From: Niebla homalea
Lineage: Eukaryota; Ascomycota; Lecanoromycetes; Lecanorales; Ramalinaceae
Direction: 5' to 3'
Assembly (NCBI GenBank): GCA_019925105.1
Contig: JAHGAU010000012.1
Span: 558,001-622,000 of the forward strand
Length of the DNA stretch: 64,000 nucleotides
In this document: one piece after another, positions 55,675 through 64,000 of the stretch
How the letters are laid out: every line of letters starts with the position of its first letter
Position numbering within the stretch: the stretch's first letter is position 1
Program-made: the position numbers and the translations under genes
Notes under the pieces: generated by a model
The model's database searches: none
Told to the model about the DNA's origin: nothing
What the model saw: the letters and a program-made list of their open reading frames with translations, nothing else

Positions 55675-58600
55675 TTAGCAACTATCCACAAGCTTTGCAT
55701 ACTTGGTAAATTCATCGTCCGTTTTGAACATTTCCAACTCCTCCGGGAGCGTGCCCAGAACCAGCTCCACACCACCATCATTTTTCATGGGGTAAATGAC
55801 CAGAAATCGAAACCGCTTGTGACCCCGCTCGATTTGTGGCCGCATCGCTTGGGGCGAGCCTCCATAGGCGAAGAATCTATCACCAAACGAGATCTCGCTT
55901 GTCTGGAACAGCATCAAATTAGAAATCATGGCGTGCATTCCAGCAAGACCTGCGCAGGCGATGCTGAAATCGTCATGGTCGGGCAAGAACTGAAGAAGCG
56001 TGAAAGCATCATGTACAAGCGAAGGTGTGATACGCGCGGCAGCCTCGCGGAGGACATACGCTATACGTCCAATGCTGGTCTCTGGCGAGCAGAGTGTCTC
56101 AACGGGCATGTTGGGTCGATTTAGTATGAGCATGCTGCCCATATACGATGATGGCAACAAGGGAGAGAAGTAAGGGCGGCCATCAACAGGCAATTCCAGA
56201 ACCGACATCTCGTTGAGGCCGAATGTTTCTCCCCGAAGCTCCTTAGCCACCCGGTAGCGTGCCTTGATCGCAGAGCGCCAGAAGAAGGCTTGCACGATAT
56301 CACTGACGGATGTAATGACCCCCTTCGCCTCGGGATCAGCAAGTACCTCTTGTTTAAGCTTTTGCAAGTTCTCCGGCGGGACCAAGAACATGGTAGTGCT
56401 CAGGCTGTCCGGAGCAGGGGCGGGTGGCCAGACGAATCTTCGAGGGAAGACGGGTGCAGGAGGGAGAGCCTTCTCCTGTGAGAGGCGAGAATTCTTGGGA
56501 TCGGTTGTGCTATTTTCATGCATTCTAAGGGTTTCCTTGGGTGGTAGAAATGGCAGAAAGCCCCATACGCCAGGATCTATCTCATGAGCTGGTCGCGCGT
56601 ACCCTTCTTGTTCGTATAGGATTTCGGGCAGGCTGTGATTGAAGCTCTCCGGGTCCAACCAGCTGCAGGTCGCGGACACATCGCCTTGGAGATAGCGGCA
56701 ATTTTCAGCCCAGACTTGCAGAGCGACCATCACACCAATGCCATCAAAGCAGCAGTGGTGGAAATTCGTCGCCAGGATGCAACCGCCTTCCACGAAATTG
56801 GCCTGTGCGATCAAAATATCAGCCGGCAGCGGCGGAAACGGGTTGCCTCCAAGGACCAGTTCGTCCTTGAATGCGGAGGGCACAAATCCAGCACCTCGTA
56901 ACTCCTCGAACGGCGGAAGAACATGAGAAAGATTCTTAAAGACCAATTGCCTTGGCCCTTTAGAGGGATCCGCGTTGTTGCAATTCGAGGAGACCGAAGA
57001 TGGAAGAGCCGGCATTGTGAGACAAAGGTCGCCCTTTTTGTGACCGATCTCTTGTTCCGAGCACGCCATCATCTTCCCGTCAAGAGCTGGGATAAGTTGC
57101 ATGGTACGGCGGAGACCCTCCTGGAGATTGGCAAAAGCTTCCTCGAAGCTGATCCCCTTCTGTAGAGCAAAGAAGAAATTCAACCCCATGTAGTGATTAA
57201 AATTCACATAATCAAATGGGTTCAACTTGAACGAGAGCCGCGCTTTATGTTTGTCTATCATTCTTCTCAATTGACCAACCTCGCTGTCAACCGGGTCGCC
57301 TGAAGGGAATCCGTTTTTCTTCCTCGCCTCAGCCGCAAAACGTGCAAGAGCAGCAGAGAACTTGGCAAGGGTGGGATTTGCGTAGAGGTGTCGAGGAGCA
57401 ACTTGATCCCGTAGGCCCATGGCAGCCCGGATAGTCTTGACAGCTCGAAATACAAGAATAGAGTCTAGCCCGAGATTGAAAATGTCTGTATCTGGCGAGG
57501 CTTCGTGAATCGCGGGCAACAAGGAACCGAGGATGTGGCGGACGGAGTGCATAATCGACTCCACAGAGCTTGTGTCGACAGTGGCAGCGTCAGTATCCTC
57601 ACCTCGCGAGTTATAGAAGCGCTCGATATAGTCGGCAAAAAGTGCTAGAGTAGCACGTCGCTTGACAGTTCCCTTGTCGGTGCGGACGAAGGGTTTGTCT
57701 GGCTCCGTGAAGGTGATATAGTCTCGATGCAGCTGATTTTTGTGTAGAGACAGCTTATTGGCTTTTTCTACTGTTGACCATATGCTGTCAAAGAGATCGT
57801 TGTCTCTCGATGACCGATCTTTCAACTCAATGAGCAGGCCTGCCTGGGGCTTGCCCGTCCCAATCTGTAAGGCATTACTTCCTTAGCCCTTCGGTGCTAA
57901 TTTCTTGGGGCATGAGGAGAGCTCGAGTGGGCTCACTTACCACGAGGCAACCGTCGACTGCAGGGTGCGTTGTGACGAAAGCTTCCGTGTCTAAGGGCGA
58001 TATCTTATAGCCATTGGACAGAACTACTAGATCGTCGCTTCTTCCCTTGAAGGCCCAAAGATTGGGCTTGGTGGGATGCTTGACGTATAAATCTTTAAAA
58101 TTGATCGATTGTTCGGCCGGAAAAGTGTAGAAAATTCCCTGGAACAGGGGCCAGTGCTCATTACGATGCACCCAATGCTCATATGTGTCGGGCTCCACTT
58201 CTTTGAATTCGAAGCCGGAGAAGGGATGGAAAGCGAACCAGAGCCAGTCTTCTCTTTCTACCACGAGGTTACCTATGAATAGACCCTCCGTTGTCCCCGT
58301 CAGATTCAAGACTCGGATAACAGCATTGACCTTGCCTGCGCTGATTGGGCTGACGGGGCCTGAAGACTAGGAGCATTAGTGACGTGAACTTGGGAAGAAA
58401 AAGCGACGGGAAGAAGATGCGTACCGCCAGATGCGCAAATGAATTTCGAGGATTTGAACTTTGCCAAGACATCGGGGCTCTCGCCCAGCTCGTCTACCAG
58501 TGATGGGACCATACTCCAGATATCAATTCTCCCATGATCTGCGAGAGACTCCAGCAGATGCACATTAGGCAGTACGCTCGCAGGTCCCAAGATGCAGTGC

Positions 58601-59570
58601 AGGCCGAAGAGCGAAGGCAAAAGAATGTCCATTATGATACCGGCACCCTGTAAATATACAAAGTTATGCAATTGACCAAAAGGATTCCAAGACGCTTGGG
58701 AAGAATCTGCTTACATGACTCATCGGGAATGACGAGTATATTCTATCGCCTTCATTCCACAGAGAGGTCCATGGGGCCAAGCCATCATCCCCCTCAATAG
58801 GTGGAAGCAGCCTGACTGCATCCATCGTGCCAATCAGACCGTGAGACCATGGAATAGGTTTTGGGACTCCTGTGGACCCGGAGGTATGCAGGAAGCAAAA
58901 TGGCTCGTGAACAGCTTCATCAAATGTCCTGTCATACGGGAACCATTCCGTAGAATCAGCATCGAGCAGCTCGTCAATCTCAGGGATTTCCAGAAGCTTC
59001 ATAGGGCGTTGCTGCAAGCAGGCTTCTACCAGAGGAATACGGGGTTGCTCGCGAGGCTGGACCCAAAAATTGCATTTGACTGCATCCAGGACTGCGAGAG
59101 CTCCTTCAGTGTTATTCTTGGGAGAAAGAAACAAGGCCTGCGCGAAAGGGATGAAACACGAAATGTCAGCCCGCCAAACCCCAGGTGCTCTTCACTAGAG
59201 TTAAACCATACAGCATAGCCAGCCTTGACACAGGCGTAGGTCAATAGAACATGTCGTAAATCATCTTAATAGTCAGCAAATGGGCTCCATTTCCAATGCT
59301 AAACTTGAGGGATTTTTTGTCCAACCTACGAGGCCCAATGTAGCCCACTGTCTGGATCAGCGTAGGTCTTCCGAGCTGGTCCTGGAGCCACCAAGCGGTT
59401 TTGTCAACTGCCTTGGCGAAGGTGCGGGCAGATAGATGACGAAATCCATGTGAAATATCGGAATGTGCCGCCACCGAGTAAATGATGCGATCCGCTTCAA
59501 TAGAGGCCAGACTGTCCAGGATTTGAGGAAGAAGCCTCCTTCCATATTCCCTTGAGGCAGTCAATGCCAT
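55675..59570 (-). CDS. NRPS-like enzyme: adenylation - thiolation - BAHD-type acyltransferase
   Basis: Six exons: 59570-59330, 59264-59212, 59137-58715, 58647-58425, 58359-57941 and 57864-55675, giving 1182 aa. The adenylation domain shows YIGPHDLRHVLLTYACVKAGY, the P-loop HTSGSTGVPKP (~182-192), NLTGTTEG (~332), and FKGRSDDLVVLSNGYKISP. A carrier domain follows with the phosphopantetheine serine in FNLGLDSILVFR (~Ser588). The C-terminal ~480 residues are a BAHD/trichothecene-acetyltransferase-like domain with HHCCFDG (HxxxD, His823) and a late SFGDRFFAYGG in the position of the DFGWG motif. There is no condensation, thioesterase or reductase domain. Such an enzyme would activate one carboxylic acid, hold it as thioester and pass it to an alcohol or amine. 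It is divergent from the isocyanide synthase fusion gene. From memory, the same A-T-transferase order forms the C-terminal part of A. fumigatus CrmA. Confidence 0.9.
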
Positions 59571-60921
59571 TGCAACAATCCAGAAGAAGCTATTGGCAAA
59601 GCGACAGGCTCGTCTTTATATTGCAAGAGACAATTAGGAGAAAGGCGTGTTGCTAAAGATGAGTTGGACACCTAACATACTTATACCACCGTGCTCAAGA
59701 TGCAAATAGACACAAGCGCGCATGGGTACACCATGATTCGGCTCATTTCATGACATTGGCAAGCCTGCTGACCAGACTCATCCCTTTGTGCCTTTACGGC
59801 CGCAGCGTAAGCTAAGGCACCCAGTCGCTTCTTCTGGCCGAGTCTCGAAACCCAACTATCGAGCTCGGGTTTCTGGAAACCTTGGACGGCATGTAACGCT
59901 TCTAAGCATGCACGGACTGCATGTCTGCATCGGAACTTTGGCCCATTTCCGGTTCGAAGGGTTCGATCTGCATGCATGCCAGCCTACTGGGCCAGAGACC
60001 TATCACACCTACGAATGGCTCCTTTTCTCTTAGGTCTGTAATGTAAGAAATCACAGATGAAGATGTGGATGACTCCACCTAGCAGGAATGGATCGTCATC
60101 CTGAGCGTTGTTGGATAGGAAGGCTTACAGTGCATTTTACCATACTGACTAAGTGTATTAGCACGAATAGAAGAGGAAGGAATAGGCAAATTTTACAAGG
60201 CAGGTATGCCAAGACGTTAGGACCCGGTAACCAAGCAATTAGCCCTGTTATCATAAGGCTGTTAAAATACGCTTCAGCAATCCTGACTGCTACACACTCG
60301 ATCACATCGTAATCGCTGAGCTCAGTCATTGACGACTGGTGAGAAGCTGACAGTCATTTTCGGACCCACAGCTACTCACCCCTTAGCTGCTTCTTATGGC
60401 GTCGAATGAAATGTGATACTCTGCGTCCGTGTTCAGAGCACACGTCCGGCTTCGATAGCCGCTCTTATGTAGCTGCCAGTAAGCAACGCTCAGATAGCTT
60501 GGACATCTGGCGAAAAGTGTCCGATAGGCCGGCTTGTTGATGGATTGAATGCTTGCTAGACCCTCCCCAATTTCGCCCCCAATCCAATATGGGTCATCTG
60601 CACACACGTTCACCGCTGCTCAAAATGTTGACTAAAGACCAATTTCAGGCTACATTCCGCCCGGGCTAGCCACTACTCCGTCTCTACTTATGCTAGCCTG
60701 GAACTGGGATCGTGAAAGTAGGGATGGAAATTGTGGGTCGCTTTTCCACGATGTCGTAAGACTGGTAGGTCGTGTCGCCTCATTGAGGCATATAGCGGCA
60801 GCGTAAGTATTAACTAGCTGGCTTATAAACCAGTGTTTCTTGAAGATTTTTCTCTTCGGTTCCCATTTCATTTCATTTCACGTCTCCTCTGTACTTCAGT
60901 TTTACCCAGCTCGTTTAACCA
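59571..60921. promoter_or_regulatory. Divergent promoter region between NRPS-like and isocyanide synthase-ABC genes
   Basis: 1.35 kb shared upstream region; no gene recognised. A GAGCACA (TGTGCTC on the minus strand) at 60436-60442 resembles the copper-responsive Mac1 site. Confidence 0.45.
60436..60442 (-). promoter_or_regulatory. TGTGCTC, candidate Mac1-type copper-response site
   Basis: Reads TGTGCTCT on the minus strand. The A. fumigatus Mac1 consensus, as I remember it, is TGTGCTCA, so this matches seven of eight bases. It occurs once in the shared promoter, where low-copper control would make sense, but one 7-mer may be chance. Confidence 0.25.
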
Positions 60922-63900
60922 ATGATGCAGTTTGTTCCCCAACCGACAAGCGTCCCTGAAGGATCTCCTCTAAATAAGGAAAAATCCGCCCATGTTTCCC
61001 ACATCACGATGGAAGTAACGGAGACTTCCAACAAAATCTTGGATATAATCTTCGAGTACGCCCTCAACAAATTCCATGACACTATGGAACGACTCAATGC
61101 CGGAAGGCCGAAGTTTTTGTCAGTCATCGACCATTTCGTCAAAGTGGAGGCGCAGGTGGAAATGTGCCTCCCAGCATTCCCATTCAAATCGGCAAATAAG
61201 GTCTCCAAAGTGTTTGGTGTTCTCCCAGACAAAGCAGAAGAATTGGCTCTTGAACGCTTGGACACGATGTGCAAGCGCATTGGCGAAATGTACCCACCTG
61301 GTGCTAAGCTCACTATCATCTCGGATGGCCTTGTTTACAATGGTTCGTCCGACCCCGTCGAAGCCAAATCCCCCACTTTGAGCCTCTCGCTAATAGAGGG
61401 ATTTTGCGTTGGCAGACTTGTTGGGCATACCAGATCGCGACACGTGGGCCTACGGAGAGGCTCTACGCACAATGACTGTCGAGAAGGGGTACAAACATAT
61501 TGACTTCTCTAGACTTAGAGACCTAGTCAACTTCTCCTTGCCAGAAAGGTTAGAAGAGATCACTTACGTCGCCAATGCCACCAACTTTCGTCGATTCCTC
61601 TTCAACAAATATGGGAAAGATGACCTCGACATTGATCACGAGATTGCTACTAATCCCGATACACACTTGACTTATCTCGGATACCGACGGTTCCTGGAGT
61701 CAGACTTGAGACATATCTTCCCGCTCCGCGAAGGTAGATCGCACAGAAGCTACAAGAGGGACGTGCAGTACCTTGCGAAGCAGATGTTGATCCGAGGACA
61801 TGTAAGTACATCTCGATTTAGTTTCCCCGGGCCTTGATATTATAGCGTATTTGGTTTTTGCTCTAGCTAATCATCCTTCGAACAGGCGTTTGCAGGGGCC
61901 GTTGACTTCGCCTTTCCAAAGTACTTGCGCCTGTCTATTCATCAATCTACAGGTGAGCACAAGGTGTCCATGAGCCTACTTAATACCAAGACTGGATTCA
62001 CGACGCCATGGCACTGTAGCGTCGCCTTGACGGCGGATGGTGAGTGGATAAGCGGCACAATGGGCGATTTCAAGAAAGATCCCATGCTGGAAATCGTATA
62101 CGAGCATGGCCGACCCAGCTATTTCCAGCAAAAGACACGCGAGCTTCATGAGCCAATTGAAAAGGAAGATTCAGCAAGCTACCAGCAAGCACCACAGGGA
62201 CTCAGTGGGCACTCCGTGGGGCTAATTTCTAAAACGGAAGCCGCTGCCGAGAAAGACGTGAAGATAGTGGAAGAGAAGATCCCACATCAAGCGTCCACGC
62301 CAGCCAGTTCAATTCTAGATGCAAGCAAAGAAAAAACCATTACTGACCTTGCAAGGGCACTCTCATACCACGGTATTCAGAACGAGAAGGGAGAGCTCAT
62401 CAACCCTTTCTTGGACTCTGAGCATCCTTTGCTGGATCCAAAATCGGGCAAATTCAGCTCAAAGGCATGGCTCGAAACGCTGATGAGCATTGCGTCGAGA
62501 GATCCTGACCGTTATCCCAAGAGGGTCGCTGGTGTAGCATATAAGAACCTCGCAGCTCATGGATTCGGGGAGCCGACGGACTATCAGAAGACTTTTGGGA
62601 ATTACCCTTTCAAACTACTCAGCTGGGCTACGAGGCTTTTTGGGAATGGGAAGAAGACCAGGATCCAGATCTTAAGGGATTCCGATGGCTTGGTCAAGAG
62701 TGGAGAGATGCTTGTGGTACTGGGTAGGCCCGGGAGGCAGGTGATACTCTGGTAGGTCTCGGAGAGCATTGCTGACAAGTGCAGTGGCTGTTCGACGCTC
62801 TTGAAGATCATCTCCGGAGAGACTGATGGGCTCTATGTCGCAAATAATTCTTACTTGAATTATCAAGGCATCTCAAAGGAGACGATGCACAAAGACTTTA
62901 GAGGAGAATGTATCTACCAGGCTGAGGTCGACGTACACTTTCCGCAGTTGACCGTGGGTCAGACTCTCGACTTCGCTGCTCGTGCTAGGGTATGTTGGAT
63001 GGAGTTCCTCAGTCTGAGTACCTGGTTGACTCTTAGAAGGCGCCCCATAATCGCATGCCTGGTGTAAGCCGAGATGTAGGTGTTCATGAATTATTTTCCC
63101 CATAAGAAATCATGTAGGACGCTTTCAGTCTGATTGCTTCCCTAGATCCACGCAGAACATCTACGAGATGTCGTCATGACGATCTTTGGTCTCAGCCACA
63201 CAATTAATACGATGGTTCAAATCCTCTAACGTAACTTCAATACTTCCAGCTGACGTGAATACAAGGTTGGTAATGATTTTGTTCGAGGAGTCTCCGGAGG
63301 TGAACGAAAACGTGTTAGTATTGCAGAAGCGTAGATTACCCCCGAAGTCCCCTACTCATGATCTCCTGGCTAACACGAATCATGCATAGGACTATTGCGA
63401 GCAGTCCGTTGCAATGTTGGGATAACAGTACGCGTGGGCTTGACAGTGGTACTGCTCTGGAATTCGTGCGAACACTTAGGACATCAACGGAACTAACTGG
63501 AGCGACGGCCATCGTGACTCTCTATCAGGCCTCACAGTCCATATATGATGTAAATCTCACTGTTCAAGCATAATCGCTATTCTAACGTTTGGAGGTTTTC
63601 GACAAAGTCACCGTGCTCTACGAAGGTCGCCAAATCTACTTCGGCAACATACATGCGGCGAAAACATTCTTCGTCAATCTTGGCTTCGAATGTCCACTTC
63701 GACAAACAACGGCCGACTTTCTCACATCCTTAACGAACCCAGCAGAAAGGTTAGTCCGCAAAGACTTCGAAGGCATGACACCGTCAACACCAGATGAATT
63801 CGCTGCCGTGTGGCAACAGAGTGAGGATCGAGCACGCCTACTCGAGGAGATTGAGGAGTTTGACATCAATTATCCCATTGGAGGACCGGCACTCGATGCT

Positions 63901-64000
63901 TTCAAACACTCACGGAAAGCTTCGCAAGCAAGATCGCAGTATGTTTAAGCCTCTACCCGCCACTTGTACCTGTAATGACTCAAGTTAGGCGCGTACAATC
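60922..64000 (+). CDS. Isocyanide synthase fused to a PDR/ABCG transporter (3' end beyond window)
   Basis: Exons 60922-61342, 61416-61801, 61886-62736, 62785-62989, 63040-63075, 63146-63214, 63266-63330, 63390-63549, 63595-63938 and 63989 onward; about 849 residues lie in the window. Residues 1-~410 are a DIT1/PvcA isocyanide synthase ([60 protein letters not shown]), which turns an amino-acid alpha-amine into an isocyanide. Exon 3 runs on without stop through a ~70-residue linker into an ABC_trans_N segment ([12 protein letters not shown]). NBD1 follows: Walker A GRPGSGCSTLL (Ser553), [21 protein letters not shown], signature VSGGERKR (~665) and [10 protein letters not shown], where Asn replaces the catalytic Glu as is usual for PDR NBD1. 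Intron 3 uses a GC donor. No in-frame ATG lies between the domains, so they share one start. Membrane helices are expected right of the window. Confidence 0.88.

Noticed and set aside
61925..62755. Two separate genes: isocyanide synthase ending here and an independent ABC transporter starting here
   Set aside because: No stop codon ends the synthase in this frame, and no in-frame ATG lies between the synthase end and the ABC N-terminal domain. A hidden upstream exon is possible but less simple than a fusion.
63214..63224. tRNA B-box-like ggttcaaatcc
   Set aside because: Lies at the donor of an ABC-gene intron; no matching A box or cloverleaf arms upstream.
63266..63938. ABC half as a pseudogene because frames break repeatedly
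   Set aside because: Each break coincides with a short GT-AG intron that restores the frame and the signature, Walker B and D-loop motifs.

Overview
This 64 kb window is nuclear DNA of a filamentous ascomycete (Pezizomycotina; a Dothideomycete is my best guess, at low confidence). The evidence is short 45-130 nt GT-AG introns with CTAAC/CTGAC-type branch points, fungal-only families (MARVEL, PTH11/rhodopsin-type, PDR-type ABC, SIT-type MFS), single-copy yeast orthologues (TFB2, TOF1, MGM101, ADE6, RPL4) and a secondary-metabolite cluster. I see no rRNA, convincing tRNA, CRISPR or intact transposon.

Region 0-13 kb is gene-poor and degenerate. It holds a truncated gene end, a MARVEL membrane protein, a YggS/PROSC PLP-homeostasis protein, a SprT-like metallopeptidase next to a decayed second copy of itself, a five-exon short-chain dehydrogenase, and a broken rhodopsin/PTH11-like receptor gene with a duplicated tail. 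Region 13-30 kb carries an EF-hand MscS channel, a cysteine-rich membrane-anchored surface protein, a PA-TM-RING ubiquitin ligase, two unrecognised genes and a GCP5-like gamma-tubulin complex subunit.

Region 31-51 kb is a compact housekeeping block: FGAM synthase (ADE6), ribosomal protein uL4, an HSL-type esterase, TFIIH subunit Tfb2, an unrecognised fungal protein, an F-box protein, the fork-protection protein Tof1, a mitochondrial 3-hydroxyacyl-CoA dehydrogenase and Mgm101. The Tof1 and GCP5-like promoters each carry two ACGCGT (MCB) boxes close to the start codon, consistent with G1/S co-regulation.

Region 53-64 kb looks like a biosynthetic cluster: a siderophore-type MFS transporter, a stand-alone NRPS-like enzyme (adenylation - thiolation - BAHD-type acyltransferase) and, divergent from it, a gene whose single open frame joins an isocyanide synthase (DIT1/PvcA family) to a full-type PDR/ABCG transporter. 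No stop codon ends the synthase and no in-frame ATG is available to start the transporter, so a synthase-exporter fusion is the simplest reading. From memory, the Aspergillus fumigatus copper-responsive crm cluster has a CrmA protein that fuses isocyanide synthase to A-T-transferase. Here the same parts appear split, and the synthase has instead become fused to an ABC exporter. I know of no described ICS-ABC fusion; this is the window's main candidate for a new system. The transporter half runs off the right edge.
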